Position numbers and translations under genes: made by a program | From: Akkermansiaceae bacterium | GTDB lineage: Bacteria > Verrucomicrobiota > Verrucomicrobiia > Verrucomicrobiales > Akkermansiaceae | DNA length: 64,000 nt | Assembly (NCBI GenBank): GCA_903934285.1 | Contig: CAIZNN010000278.1 | Location: 1 to 64,000, forward strand | Reading direction: 5' to 3' | Notes under the pieces: model-generated | The model's database searches: none | What the model was told of the DNA's origin: nothing | Seen by the model: the letters and a program-made list of their open reading frames with translations, nothing else | Part shown: positions 8,021 to 20,900 of the stretch, piece after piece | How the letters are laid out: the number at the start of each line of letters is the position of its first letter | Numbering within the stretch: position 1 is the stretch's first letter

Positions 8021-11000
8021 ATGAAACCTGAAATTCTCGCCGCCATTCTCAGTCTTGCCGCCGCAGGCATCCCGGCCTGCCTTGCCGCATCCGAGCCACC
8101 CGCCGCGGCCAGTCCCGCCCTGGCCCCGTTCCTCAACAGCTGGCTGGTGTGCGGCCCGTTCGACACCGCCGCCGCGGCCGAAAAATCCCGCCCCGCAGTG
8201 GGCGCCACGCTGGATGGCAAGGCGTGGGAATACTTCGACGACCGGCTCTGGAACCGCAATTATGATAACTATCAAGACCTGGCCGGCTACTATGCCGTCA
8301 AAAAGGGCGTCGATACCCGCAACAAGTATGTGTATGCCGCGGCCGACGTGTTCAGCCCGGCCGGGCAAACCGTCGAGTTTCGTTTCGGCCTCAGCGGCAC
8401 CGGCCGGCTGATCGTCAACGGCACCGAGTTGCAGCGCATCGACACGCCCAAGGAAGTCCAACGCGACATGTACAAGCAGGCCGTGACCCTAACAAAGGGC
8501 TGGAACCACCTCCTGCTGGAAATCCGCCACGACTTCACCGACGACAAGAACGCCAACGGCGCCTCCATCGCCAAGGACGCGGCGGTGTCCTACCTCGGCT
8601 TCTACGGTCGGGTCTCGGATACAAACGGCAACCAGGTCCCAGGCATCCTCTACTCCACCAGCGGTGACACCGCCGCCTTGACCATCGACGCCCAGGCGCT
8701 GGCCGCGACGGATGTGGTGACAGCCCCCCCCGCCAAAGGCCGCGGCTTGCCACCTAACGCCTTGCCGACCGGCTACGTCGAGTGGCCCTACGTCTGGAAT
8801 AAATCGCTTTATGGCCGCGAAAGCCGCCGCATCTGGGCCGACGCCTACCGCTTCCAAGCCGGCGGCGGGTCGCCCGGCTACCGCTGGGAGCTCGCTGCCG
8901 GGGCTCTGCCCGCCGGCCTGACGCTCCAGCCCGACGGGTCGATTGACGGTTTTTGCACGCAACCCGGCGAGTTCCGATTCACCGTGCAGGTGACCGACGG
9001 CGCAGCCCAAACCGCCCGCAAAGACCTCGCCATCACCGTCAAGGAGCGCCCCAACCGCTGGTTCGAGCTAGGACGCGTCGGCGCCCTCAGCCATTGCGCT
9101 CCGGTCTATAGCTTCTGGGTGGACGCCAATTACTCCGCCGACCTGTGGGCCGACCGCGCCCGCCGCCAGGGCCATGCGCTGGTCTCCATCGAATCGCTCC
9201 AACAGAATTACTACTGGCCATCCGGCTTCGAGGACCCCAAGCACCCGCGCAATCTCTATCAACCCCGCGACAGCGCCGGCAAGGTGCTCGACGGCCTCAA
9301 GCCCTTCGCCGATGCGGTCAAACGCCACGGCATGAAATTCGGCCTCTACTACGCCACCGAAGGCGGCGGACTCGGACACTTTTCCACCGATGTGTTCGTG
9401 CAGAACTGCGCCGACCTGATCCGGCGCTACGACCCCGCCTACCTCTATTTCGACGGACCGCAGACCATGAATGACGCCAACTATGATGTGATGTACAGCA
9501 ATGTGCGCAACTTCGGCGACGACCTCATCATCAACTCGAATGTGTGGGCGGGCCAGGGCGAATACGGCGATGCCGACCTCGGCACCAGCGAGGCGTCCCA
9601 CATCTACGCCCAGGCCGAACCCGCCCGCTTCACCAAGCGCATCATCGTCGAGCCGTGGAAGAGCATCATCACCAAGAACAACTTCAACCCCTACTACGGC
9701 AAACGTGACGACTTCCGCCAGGTGGCCAAGGAAATGGTCATGAACGCCGCCCGGGGCTATGTGGACAACAACGACCAAATGCCGCTGATGAGCCGCGGCC
9801 CGAACTGGGACTCCCCCGCCGAGATCGCGAAACGCTATCCCAAGTCCATCCAGGAATTCAGTGATGTCCGCGAGGGCACCGCCGCATGGTTCGCCCCGCC
9901 GGGAAAACCGGAACGCCACGAGTCCACCACCGGCACCGTCCCCTATTTCCTCGATGGCTGCGGCTACCAGGACGACGGCAAAGGCAATATCGCCGCCTTT
10001 GCCCAAGGCAAGGGCCCGTCGTGGGGCTATGCCACTGCCAGGGACAACCAGATCTATCTGCACTTCATCCAAGGCCCGGACGGCAAAAAAGGCTACAGCG
10101 GCGAGCGCACCATCACCGTCGGCCCGATCCCCGCCGGCGTGCAACAAGTGCTTTGGCTCAACGAGAACAAACCCCTGTCGTTCACCCAAGCCGGCCCGGA
10201 TCTAACCATCACCCTCGAGGGCGTCAGCGCCGATCCGGTCGACACCATCGTCAAAATCGTCACCGCCAACCCGGCACGGCAATACAAGCTGACCAATCTG
10301 CGTGCCACTGGCCGGCAACTCACCCCCGCCTCGCTGCAAGTCCAGGTTGAGGGATTCATGACCTATCCAGCCCTCAAGGTGGCCTTCGCCACGGGGGCCC
10401 TCCGCTTTTCCTCCGGCGACCCCGCCGTGGCCAAGGTCGACGCCGCCGGCACGGTCACCGCCATGGCTGCGGGCAAAGCGGTCATCACCGTGGAAGGCGT
10501 GCACGAAGGCACAACCGCCAAGGACTCCCTCGCAGTCGTCGTGGATGCGGCCAAGAACCTCCGCGTGGACGACTCGCTGATCGGCGTGGTGCTCAAGGTG
10601 AATGGCAAGGAGGCCCACACCAGTTGTGCTGGCACCACAGAACTTCCGTTCACCCTCGAAGGCCGCTCGCAAAAGGGCGGCCCCGTTGCGCTCCACACCG
10701 CGAAAATCACCATGAAGTCCGGTGTGGTAGACTACGCCAAGGGCACGCCCGCGCACCCGGTTTTCATCACCGAACGGCCCGTCGGCACCTTCAAGGACCA
10801 CACCTTGGTCCCCTTCCAAGCCAAGGAGGCCACACGCGCCGCCGTCTGGGCCGAGGTCGATCTCGACGGCGTGAAATCCACCACCAACAAGGTGTTCCTC
10901 GACATGGACCCGGCCGTCACGCTCACCACTCCGGCGAGCCGGATCACCGCCAGCAGCCACCTCGGCGATTTCACCCCGGCCCTGGTCAATGACGGCATCG

Positions 11001-11767
11001 GCATCGCCGGGGATGGATCGGACCGCTCCAAGTGGTCCACCTCCGGCAAGCAGGCATCATGGCTCGCCTTCGATCTGCTCAATACCGTCAAGGTGTCCGA
11101 GGTGCAGATCCTCTTCAACATGCTCGACCAAGCTTACCTCAACACGCCCGAATCCATCGAGATCCAAGCCAGCAACGACGGCAACGCATGGACCACCCTC
11201 GCGACGGTGACGCCCCCACAGCCCGGAAGCGGCGCCTATTTCGGATTTCCCGACACGTTCCGCTTCAAGCCGGTGTCGGCGCGCCACCTGCGTCTGGCCT
11301 TCCCCAAAGGCAACCCCAAGGGCGACACCGTGGAGCTGCTAGAGGTGACAATCAACGCCAGCCTCATCCACAATCTGGCACCTTTCGCCAAGCTCTCGGC
11401 CTCCTCGCTTTCCAACGAACACTATGGCTGTGAAAATGTCGTGGATGGCATCATCGGCGAACACGGCCGCGGTGAGTGGGCCAGCAAGGGCGAAGCCAAT
11501 CCGTGGCTGCGCCTGGAGTGGCAGGACGCCACCGCCGTCGACAAGATCGTCCTCCATGACCGCCCCAACCCGGATGACTACCTCCGCCAGGGCAAGCTCT
11601 CATTCAGCGATGGCAGCAGCATCGAGGTGACCGACATCCCTAACGACGGATCCGCCAAAACCGTCGAGTTCGCCACCAAGACCGTGCATTGGATCAAGTT
11701 CGAAGCCACCGCCAACACGCCCGGCAACAACGGCTTGTCAGAGTTGGAAGTGCACGGCCCGCAATAA
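8021..11767 (+). CDS. secreted GH29-like multidomain glycosidase
   Basis: A 1,248-residue exported protein. ATG 8021 opens a clear signal peptide (MKPEILAAILSLAAAGIPAC); the open frame upstream has no such feature. Domains in order: a beta-sandwich carbohydrate-binding-like region (about 30-220); a putative Ig/He_PIG domain (280-345, ALPAGLTLQPDGSIDG); a TIM-barrel resembling GH29 alpha-L-fucosidases (about 350-720, DAVKRHGMKFGLYYA); a bacterial Ig-like 2 domain (about 760-840); an unassigned domain; and two C-terminal F5/8 type C (discoidin) domains (about 960-1248). Asp478 in YLYFDGPQ is the likely catalytic nucleophile by analogy with the family WFDG motif. It probably removes fucose-like sugars from complex glycans outside the cytoplasm, but substrate and even activity are inferred. 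An 8-C run lies at 8724-8731 within the gene. Confidence 0.75.
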   Translation: MKPEILAAILSLAAAGIPACLAASEPPAAASPALAPFLNSWLVCGPFDTAAAAEKSRPAVGATLDGKAWEYFDDRLWNRNYDNYQDLAGYYAVKKGVDTRNKYVYAAADVFSPAGQTVEFRFGLSGTGRLIVNGTELQRIDTPKEVQRDMYKQAVTLTKGWNHLLLEIRHDFTDDKNANGASIAKDAAVSYLGFYGRVSDTNGNQVPGILYSTSGDTAALTIDAQALAATDVVTAPPAKGRGLPPNALPTGYVEWPYVWNKSLYGRESRRIWADAYRFQAGGGSPGYRWELAAGALPAGLTLQPDGSIDGFCTQPGEFRFTVQVTDGAAQTARKDLAITVKERPNRWFELGRVGALSHCAPVYSFWVDANYSADLWADRARRQGHALVSIESLQQNYYWPSGFEDPKHPRNLYQPRDSAGKVLDGLKPFADAVKRHGMKFGLYYATEGGGLGHFSTDVFVQNCADLIRRYDPAYLYFDGPQTMNDANYDVMYSNVRNFGDDLIINSNVWAGQGEYGDADLGTSEASHIYAQAEPARFTKRIIVEPWKSIITKNNFNPYYGKRDDFRQVAKEMVMNAARGYVDNNDQMPLMSRGPNWDSPAEIAKRYPKSIQEFSDVREGTAAWFAPPGKPERHESTTGTVPYFLDGCGYQDDGKGNIAAFAQGKGPSWGYATARDNQIYLHFIQGPDGKKGYSGERTITVGPIPAGVQQVLWLNENKPLSFTQAGPDLTITLEGVSADPVDTIVKIVTANPARQYKLTNLRATGRQLTPASLQVQVEGFMTYPALKVAFATGALRFSSGDPAVAKVDAAGTVTAMAAGKAVITVEGVHEGTTAKDSLAVVVDAAKNLRVDDSLIGVVLKVNGKEAHTSCAGTTELPFTLEGRSQKGGPVALHTAKITMKSGVVDYAKGTPAHPVFITERPVGTFKDHTLVPFQAKEATRAAVWAEVDLDGVKSTTNKVFLDMDPAVTLTTPASRITASSHLGDFTPALVNDGIGIAGDGSDRSKWSTSGKQASWLAFDLLNTVKVSEVQILFNMLDQAYLNTPESIEIQASNDGNAWTTLATVTPPQPGSGAYFGFPDTFRFKPVSARHLRLAFPKGNPKGDTVELLEVTINASLIHNLAPFAKLSASSLSNEHYGCENVVDGIIGEHGRGEWASKGEANPWLRLEWQDATAVDKIVLHDRPNPDDYLRQGKLSFSDGSSIEVTDIPNDGSAKTVEFATKTVHWIKFEATANTPGNNGLSELEVHGPQ

Positions 11768-11817
11768 GCCAGGATATGTGTGAATGGCGATGTGCCATGA
11801 GCAGGGAAACGCCGGGT

Positions 11818-11967
11818 CACCTCCATCGCTTGCTGGTCGAGACCCCAGCCGCCGGAGTCGGCGAATTGTTCGGCTTCGAGCAGGACCTGGCTGGCGTGGG
11901 CGGCGAGGGGCAGCACCGCGAGCAAGCCGAGGCGCATCAAGCCGGACGATGGGTTCTTATGCTTCAT
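11818..11967 (-). pseudogene. 5' remnant of a secreted FAD-dependent oxidoreductase-type gene
   Basis: Only two bases beyond the stop codon of the giant RCC1 gene, and on the same strand, an ATG at 11967 opens a good signal peptide (LMRLGLLAVLPLAAHA) followed by LLEAEQFADSGGWGLDQQAM. This looks like the start of the exported FAD-dependent oxidoreductase ('xanthan lyase'-type) family, in which an EAE-F-GGW-D-Q block follows the leader. After about residue 50 the family likeness stops abruptly, where MGSP-type sequence would be expected, and the frame runs on into the antisense of the GH29-like gene. I read this as a decapitated downstream gene left at a breakpoint. A short secreted peptide is an alternative. 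Confidence 0.55.
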
Positions 11968-11969
11968 GA

Positions 11970-14900
11970 TTAGCGCGCCTTAACCGAAACCTTCAGCCGC
12001 ATAAAGCCCTGCGCGGCCCCTGTCAGTGGAATGGCGAAGCGGTGCTCGCTGCCGCTGCCCGTGTCGGGCAACTCCAGCCAGCAGCCCGGCTGCAGCGTCG
12101 CACTCCACTCGGCACCATACACGACATCATCGACCGTGGCAGGCTGGGTGAAACGAATCTCGTAGTTGCCATCGATCAACCGCCCTGCAGGCACCTGCGC
12201 AACCCCCGGTCGCAAGGGGTCGAGCTGGAATGCGTAGCCGATCAGATCCACCCCTGTTAGATGGGCCGCCACGGCTCCCAGCGTGCCCTCCCGCGCCATC
12301 GGCATGGCCTGCAACGCCAGATTGTGCCGCGCCGCCACGCCGCTGGCCACCACCATGATGCGACCAGTGACCGCTGTCACCTCCGCAGGGATGGCCCGCG
12401 AAAGCATGCTGCCGTCGCCTAACTGGCCGCTGGCATTTTCGCCCCAGCCAACCAACCGCCCGTCTGCCAGACGCAACAAGCTATGATTGCCCCCGGTTGC
12501 AAGCGCCGCGATCCCGTCGGCGGCGGCCAGGCCGGTTAGATCCACCGCCACCGGCACGGCACTCCGGGCGGCCCCGGCCCCGCCCACCTGGCCGTGATTG
12601 TTTGAGCCCCAGGCGACCAGGGTGCCGTCCGCGCACCACGCCAGGTTGTGATAGCCACCCGCACTGATGGCCACGGGCGTCCTGCCCGCAAGCGCACCAT
12701 GGCCGCCAATCGCCACCGGCGACGCCACTGCCGTCGTGCTGTTGTTGCCCAATTGGCCGGTGTTGTTATATCCCCAGCTCACCAAGGTTGCGTCGGTGCA
12801 TAGTGCCAGGGTGTGGTATTGGCCGGCGGCCAGACTTGCCACCCGCTTGCCTGCAAGTGCCCCGCCGCGGTCCACCGCAACCGGGAGCAAGCTGCCAGCC
12901 GTGCTGCCATCGCCCAGTTCACCTTCGTCGTTATAGCCCCAGGCCGCCACCGTGCCATCCGCGCCGAGCGCGAAACTCTGATAGGCTCCGGCCGCCACCG
13001 CCACCACCTGCATGTTAGCAAGCGCGCCCAGCCGTGGCACCACCACCGGCGCGCGACGGGTCAGCCTGGTGCCATCGCCGAGTTGCCCATGATTGTTATA
13101 GCCCCAGGAAACGATCGTGCCGTCCTCGCACAATGCGAGGTTGTGGAACGGCCCGGCGGCGATCGCCACCACCGCCTTGCCGGCCAGCGCGCCGGTTTGA
13201 TCCAGCGCCACGGGAACCGAACTGTTAGCCGTGCCATTGTTGCCCAGCTGGCCATGCACATTGTAGCCCCACGCCGCCAGCGTGCCATCGGCACACAGCG
13301 CCAGACTATGCAAATAGCCGCCGGCCACCGCCAGCACGGTCGTGTCCGCCAACACGGCCGCGGTGCTTACCGGCGTCGGGATCAAACGCTGCTCCGTCGT
13401 GTCATCGCCGAGTTGGCCAAACCCATTGCCACCCCATGCCAACAACTGCGTATTGGCCCATTGCAGCACCAGGTCGTTGCCGGTGCCACCATGATAGTTG
13501 GCGACGAAGTCATAGTGCTTTGCGTTATAGGTGAGAGTCACCCGCTGCCCCTGGGCCAGGTTGCCGAAGCGGCCATAGATGAAGCCGCGCCCGGAGTTGT
13601 TGACCATGGTTAGAACCGTGCCGGGAGCCGGCGCAAAGCCGAGCACCAGCCTGACCGGATGGCCACCGGCCGCGAAGCCCTCGCTGGTCAGCGGGACGTC
13701 CGAGGCGGAGTTGAAGACAAACGCCTGCGGCAATCGGTTTACCACAAGGGTATAACTTAGCACAGTCACCCCATCCTCCGCCGTGACGACGAGCGAGACG
13801 AGATTATTGCCCACCGCAAGCGCGACCGGCACCTTGACCGCCGCACCATTGGCCGCCACGCCATTGATCGCAACGGTTGCCCGCGGGTGATCGACCACCG
13901 CGCTCACCGTGACCACCGCCGTTTCAAACGGCACCGCCGAGAAATAATCAAGCCGTTGCTTTTCAAACTCCGGCGCGATGACGCCGCCATCATGGCCGAG
14001 CCCCGCCAGCAAGGCGTTGTCGCTGAGCGTGGTGAAGGTCATGTCGGCACCCCGGATGGTGCCACCATAGGTCGTCGCCACCACGCGGCAGTGATAGCTC
14101 GTGCCGGGCCTCAGGCCGGCAAGCGCGGCACTGACCGGAGTGTCCGTTTTGCCCGTGATCTCCGCAGGCGTCGCCGTCGCCGTGCTGCCGTAGGTTTCAT
14201 CCAGCCCGTATTCAAACGACACATTGACCGCATTTTGCCAGGCGTTGACGGTCCCGTGCACGGTGGCGCTGGTGCCCGTCACCGCGGTGGTGGCCAGGCT
14301 CGTAGCGACCGGCAGTGGCAGGTCCGAAATGGCCAGGTTGCTGAGATAGTTAGAGCTCACCCGGATCACCCGTTCACCGGTGATCAAGCCGCTCAGATCC
14401 ACTGCGGCCGGCGACAGGTTGCTGGTCTGCCGCGTGCCGGTTTGGCCTTGTGAATTGGTGCCCCAGCCCGCCACGCTGAAGTCGTCGCACCAAGCGACCG
14501 TGTGCGTTTCCCCACCGGCCGCCCCCAGCACGGTCTTGCCTGCCAGGCCCCCCGTCCGCTCAACCAGGACGGGCACGAGCACGGAGCTGGTGGTGGTGCC
14601 TGTACCCAGTTGACCGCTTGAATTCAGCCCCCATCCCGCCAAGCTGCCATCGGCGCAGCCTACCAGGCTGCTTCGATAGCCAGGATACACCCGCGTGATT
14701 GTCTTGCCGGCAAGCGCACCGGCCCTGTTGACGACTATGGCCTTCGTCTGCGAGACGCTGGTTCTACCATCGCCCACCTGGCCATTCGAATCGTTGCCCC
14801 AGGCGAGCAGGGTGCCATCGGCGGTCAGGGCGAGGATGTGGGTGGCACAGGCCGCAAAACTAACCACCGGTTGGCCCGCGGCCGCAGTCAGATCGACTTG

Positions 14901-17900
14901 CACGGGTAAACTGCGGTTGGAGAAATCGCCGACACCCAATTGGCCACTGGAATTAGAGCCCCACGCCACCAGCGTGCCGTCCGCGCACAGCGCCAGCGAA
15001 TAGTCATAGCCGGCCCCAATCGCCGTGATCCGCTTACCGGCCAAAACCCCGGTTTGATTGACCCGCACCGGCAGCGCGCGGTTGGTCATGGTGCCATCAC
15101 CCAACTGACCGGACACGTTGGCCCCCCAGGCGACCAGCGTGCCATCATCACACAACGCGAGATTCTGCCTGCCACCGACGGCGATCCGCACCACCAACTT
15201 GCCGGCCAGCACGCCGGCGCTATCCACCAGCACCGGCAGCGCACTGCTGGAAACCATGGAGCTGGAGCCGTCCCCCAATTGCCCGTAGGTATTGTCACCC
15301 CAGGCCGCCAGGGTGCCGTCGGCGCACAACGCCAATGCGCTGTCGTATCCCATGGCAGTGGCAATGACCGTTTTCCCGGCCAATACCCCTGTCATGGTCA
15401 CCGGCACGGGAGCGGGAGCATCGACGGTGCCGCCGATGCCGAGCTTGCTCTGGTAGTTGTCACCCCAGGCCAGCACGCGCCGGTTGGCCCACTCCAGCAC
15501 CAAATCATTGCCGCCACCACCGCAATAGCTGGCCACAAACTGATAGGTATTCCCGCCGCAGGCGAGGGCGACCTTGGCTCCTTGGGGCAGATCGGAGAAC
15601 CTGCCACGCAGCGGCGCAGTTCCCGCATTCTTGAGCAAGGTCAGGATGGATCCAGGTTGCGGCACAAAACCGAGCACCACCGCCGGCAGCTCTCCTGATA
15701 GAGTGAACTCGTCCGCTTGGAACGGCGGCGTGTCTGGCGAATTGAGCACGAAGGTCTCCGGCAACCGGGTCACGGTCACGGTGTAGGTGCGGATGTTCAA
15801 ACCATCAGCGGCAGTCACCACCACCGGAATGACCCGCTGCCCGACGGTTAGGCCAAGCGGTGCGGAAGGCATGCCCGACGCCGTCGCCACCCCGTCGACC
15901 GTCACGGCCGCCGAGGCGTGCGTCAGCGTGGGCGTGAGCACGAGCTGGGCGGCGCCGAACGGCACCGTGACTTGATAGTCATTGCAAACCCCGGAGAACG
16001 CGGGCGAAAACCCGCCATGGCTGAGCCGCAAGCCGGCCAGAGTGGCAAAGGTGGTGGTGGTGAAGGTGAAATCCTCGCCCAGCGTCACCCCGCAGTCCGC
16101 GCTGGCAACGCAGCGGAAATGATAGGTGACACCCGGCGTCAGGCCGCTGATGACCGCGCTGGTGGCAACGGCGGCACCCGCGTCAACCGCGGCAGGATTC
16201 CCCGGAATACTATAACCATAGTCGGTTGTGAGTCCATACTCAAAGCCAATGGAAACGTTGGAGTTGCCATTCGGAACCACGGAGCCGTTGAGGGTTCCGC
16301 CGGTGTCGAGAATGCCGGTGGCCGCCAACGTCGCGGTGATCGGCGGCACCGGCGACGCCGCCAGCACGAGATTGTGATAGAAGCAGGCCAACGCCGTCAC
16401 CCGATCGCCAGCCAACAGGCTGCCGCGACTCATTTCCACCGGACTGAGGGCATCGCCAACCGTCGTCAATTGGCCATAGCCATCGTCGCCCCAACCGGCG
16501 ACAACACCGTCCGCACACAGGGCCAGCGAGTGACTCATGCCAACATGGATTTGAGTCACGGTGCGACCTGCCAGCACTCCGGTCTGATCGACCAGCGTTG
16601 GCACCCGGCGCTGGGTGGTGGCGCCGTCGCCCAACTCGCCCGACTCATTGTTGCCCCAGGCGGCGAGGGTTCCGTCGGTGCACAACGCCAGGCTGTGCAA
16701 GCTACCGGCGGCCAGGACCTGGACGGTTTTGCCGAGCAGGGCACCGGTCCGGATCCGCACCGGCAGGTTCCGCGCGATGGTGGTGTTATCGCCTAACTGG
16801 GCTTTGCTGTTATCCCCCCAGGCGGCGAGCGTGCCATCGCTGCAATAGGCCAGGCTGTGGCTCCCCCCGGCCGCGATGGCAATCACCGTCTTGCCCGCCA
16901 ACGCGGTGGAGCAGTCCACCAGGACCGGCACCCGGCGGTCCATGTTAGTGCCGTCACCCACCTGGCCGAGGTCATTTTCGCCCCATGCCACCAGCGTGCC
17001 ATCCTGGCACAGGGCGAGGCAGTGGCGGGCACCGGCGGCGATGGCCGTGATTCGCTTGTCGGCCAGCACGCCGGAACGATCCACCCAGCCGGGAACGGCG
17101 GTGTAGGAGGCACTCAAGTTGATACCGAGCTGACCGCTGCCATTGGCTCCCCACGCGGCCAAGCCGCCGTCGGTGCAAAGCACCAGATTGTAGCCGTTGC
17201 CGCAGGCGATGAGCGCCGGCATCTTCCCGGCCAGCACGCCGGACTGGTTTACCGCCATGGGCACGGCGACCGCAACCGGCCCCGCGACACCGGTCCCCAA
17301 CTGACCGGACTGGTTGCCGCCCCAAGCGAGCAAGGTGCCATCGCCGCAAAGTGCCAGGCTGTGGTCCGTGCCGGCCGCCGAGGCCAACAGCGTCTTGCCG
17401 GCCAGGGCCCCCGACGAGATCACGGGCACGGCGGCGGATTTGGATACGACGCTGCCGTCGCCCAACTGGCCGGTGCCGCCACGCCCCCAGGCAAACAGCC
17501 GGGTATTCGCCCAGCGGAGCACCAGGTCATTGCCAGTGCCGCCGAAATAGTCGGCCACAAACGGATAGATCGTGTCGCCAAAGCGGAGATCCACCCGCTG
17601 GCCATGGGCGAGATTGGCAAAGGCCCCGCTGAGCGGGCCGGTCCCCGTGTTTTCCACCAGCATCAGCGAGGTGCCCGGCGACGGCGGGAAATTCAGGGCG
17701 ATGGCCGCGGCGTGGCCGGTAGCGGCGAGGCCCCCGACGGAAAGTGGCAGCGTGGACGGCGAGTCGAAGGTGAACGTCGCCGGCAACCGGACGACTGTGA
17801 CCTGATAGATTGTGGCGGGAGACACCCCGGCAAGTGCCACCGTGATGGGATTGTCTCCCAGGACCAGCGGAATCGGTGCGCTGGTGGCACCGGAGGCCAG

Positions 17901-20900
17901 CGCCGTGCCATTGACCAGCACGGTGGCATCCGCCCGGGGAGCCACCGGGGTGACCGTCACGAAGTCGGTGCCGAACGGCACCGTGGCCAGATAACGCGTC
18001 TGGGTGGTGGCAAACGCCGGACTGAGGGCGGCATCATGGAGCGTGAGTGAGGCCAGCGTGCCTTGCGCCGTGGTGGTGAACACCCGGTCCTCACCGCTCG
18101 TCCTGCCGTTGGGACCCGATGCAACAACCCGGCAGTGATAGGTGGCGCCCAACGCCAACCCGTCCAACACCGCGCTCACCGGAATCAACCCGCTGCCAGC
18201 GACGCTGGCGGGCATGACGGAGGCCGTGCACCCGTAGGCGGTGGTCGGGCCGTACTCAAAATATACCGCCGCGGACAAACCCAACGGGTTGACCTCGCCG
18301 CGCAACGTGGCGCCGGTGTCCGCAATTTCGGTGGCGGCCAGCGTGAATGCGGCGGGCGGCGGCGGCACCGCGACGAGCGCGAGACTGAAGGAGGACGCGG
18401 CGACGGGCATGAACTCCGCCACCCGCGAACCAGCCGGAAATTTGCTAGAGGCGAGCGCCACCGGCACATTGCTGCTCGACGAAGTGCCATTGCCAAGTGT
18501 GGAAGAGCCCCAGACGGCGGCGGTGCCGTCGGCGGCAATGCCGTAGCTGCGCCCGGTGCCGGCAACCGCGGCTTGCAATGTCTTTGCCGCCAGCACCCCG
18601 GCCGCTTGCACCAGCACTGGCGCCTGCCGGTTGGTGGTGGTGCCGTCGCCAAGTTGGCTGGCATTGTTGTAGCCCCATGCCACGAGACTGCCATCGGCGC
18701 AGAGCGCCTGACAGTGCCCTTCGCCGGCGGAAAACGCCACCACGGTCCGGTCCCTGAGCACGCCGGTGGCGTCCACCAACACCGGGGTGGTCCGGTCCAC
18801 CAGGCTGTTGTCGCCCAACTGGCCGTAATTGTTCCTGCCCCAAGCGACCAGCGCGCCATCCGCACACAGCGCGTAGCTGCTCACACTGCCGGCCGCGATG
18901 GCCGTGATCCTGCGGCCTGCCAGCACGCCGGTCTGGCTGACCGCTGCCGGATACTTGCCGTTGGTGGTGCCGCCGTTGCCCAACTGACCGTAGACGTTGT
19001 AACCCCAAGCGAACAGCGTCCCATCCTCGCACAAGGCGAGACAGTGGCTGCCGCCCGCCGCGATCGCAGTGACCTTCCGGCCGGCCATCGCACCGGTTTG
19101 TTGGAGCACCGCCACCGGCACGTTCGCCTGATAGGTGGAGCCGTTGCCAAGCTGCCCGTAACTGCTGGCGCCCCAGGTGTGGATCGTGCCATCGGCGCAC
19201 AGCACCAGGCTGTGGTAGCCACCCACGGCCAGATCAATGACCCGCTTGCCCGCCAGCACGCCGTCCTGGGTCACCCGGAGCGGAGTGGGGTTGGCGCTGC
19301 TGGTGGTGCCGACCCCCAACTGGCCGCTCTGATTGTAACCCCATGACACAAGGGTGCCGTCCGTGCACAGCACCACGCTATGGGAGGCCCCGCCGCCGCC
19401 GGTTAGAACCGTCTTGGCGGCCAGTTCGCCGCCCATATCGACCGGCGTGGGCAGCAGGCTGGAGGTGGCCGTGCCATCCCCCAACTCGCCATTGTAGTTT
19501 CCACCCCAGGCGAACAAGCGGCTGTTAGCCCACCGCAGTACCAGCTCGTTACCCGTGCCGCCGTAGTAGTCGGCGACGAATGGATAGATGACGCCGCCGT
19601 ACGGCAACTGGACCGTTTGCCCGTCCGCCAGATTGGTGAAGCGGCCGGCAATCGGCTCCGGGCCGGTGTTGTCAAGCACGGTGAGCGCGGCGCCCGGCAC
19701 GGGCGCGTGGTCGAGCCGGAGGGCGACGGCCAGCCCGGCGAGCGAGAATCCGGAGGCGACGGCCGGAACGGTGGCCGGGGAGCCGAAGGCCAGCACCGCC
19801 GGCAGCCGGGTGGCGCTGATTTGATAGGTCCGCTCCTCGCCACCCTCACCGGTCACTTGGATCGTCACCCGCGTGGTGCCGGTGCCGAGCGGAATCGGCG
19901 GACTGGCCACGCCGGCGGCCAGCGGGTCGCCATTGACCTCGAGCACCGCGGCGGGATGCGCCGGCGAGGCTGTTAGAGTGAGCGCGGCCACGGAACCCGG
20001 CAGGGTGACATGATAGCTGTCGGTATCAGGCTCGAATGCGGGTGCCAGCGTCCCGGCGCTCACGCGAAGTTGCGCCAACGTCGCCGACGCGGTGGTGGTG
20101 AACGTCCGGTCAGGTCCCACGGCGGTGCCGCCCGGCCCGCTGGCGATCACCCGGAAATGGTAGGTGGCACCGGCGCGCAAGCCGACCAGCGCGGCTGCCA
20201 CCGGCACGGGCGTGGTGCCGGACAAGGTGTCGGGAATCGCGGGCGTGGTGGCGCCGTAGGAATCTGTTAGACCGTATTCGAAAGCGACGGTGGCGGCGTT
20301 GCCGCTGGGATTGACCCGGCCGTTGACGTTGGCGGTGGCGTCCGCCAGCTCCGTCGCCGCCAGGGTTTCCAGGGCGGGTTTGAGCGCGGAGGCAACCAGG
20401 GCGAAGGCCGGATATTCCCCGGCCATCACCGCCGCAAAGACTTCGCCGGTGCGGAGCACGCCGGTAGCTACCGGCCCGGGCCGGTAGCGGCTGTAGGGGC
20501 TGGAGCCATCGCCCAAGCGACCGTCGTTGCCATTTCCCCAGGCCGCCAGAGTGCCGTCAGCGCACAGCGCGTAGCTGTTTCGGCCGCCCGCCGCGATCCC
20601 GGTGATGGTCTTGCCCGCCAGGGTGCCGCTGCGGTCCACCAGCACGGGATCGCCGGTGGCCGAGGCGACCCCCAATTGTCCGTATTGATTATCGCCCCAA
20701 GCAACCAAACTCCCGTCCGTGCACAACGCAAGGGTGTGGCGCGAGGAGGAAACCACCGTATCAACGGTTCGTCCGACCAACACGCCGGTTGGGCTCTTCA
20801 GCACTGGCACGGTGGTGGTGCCGCCCCAGACCGCGCTGGCGCCATCCGCGCACAGCGCCCAGGTGCTACCGATGGCAACAATCTGCCTGCCCGCCAGCAC

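Noticed and set aside
7744-8031. Plus-strand start with a fine GGAGGT six bases upstream ([10 protein letters not shown])
   Set aside because: The frame is short, proline/histidine-rich and overlaps the infA start region and the GH29-like leader; no homology seen. The Shine-Dalgarno match is probably chance.
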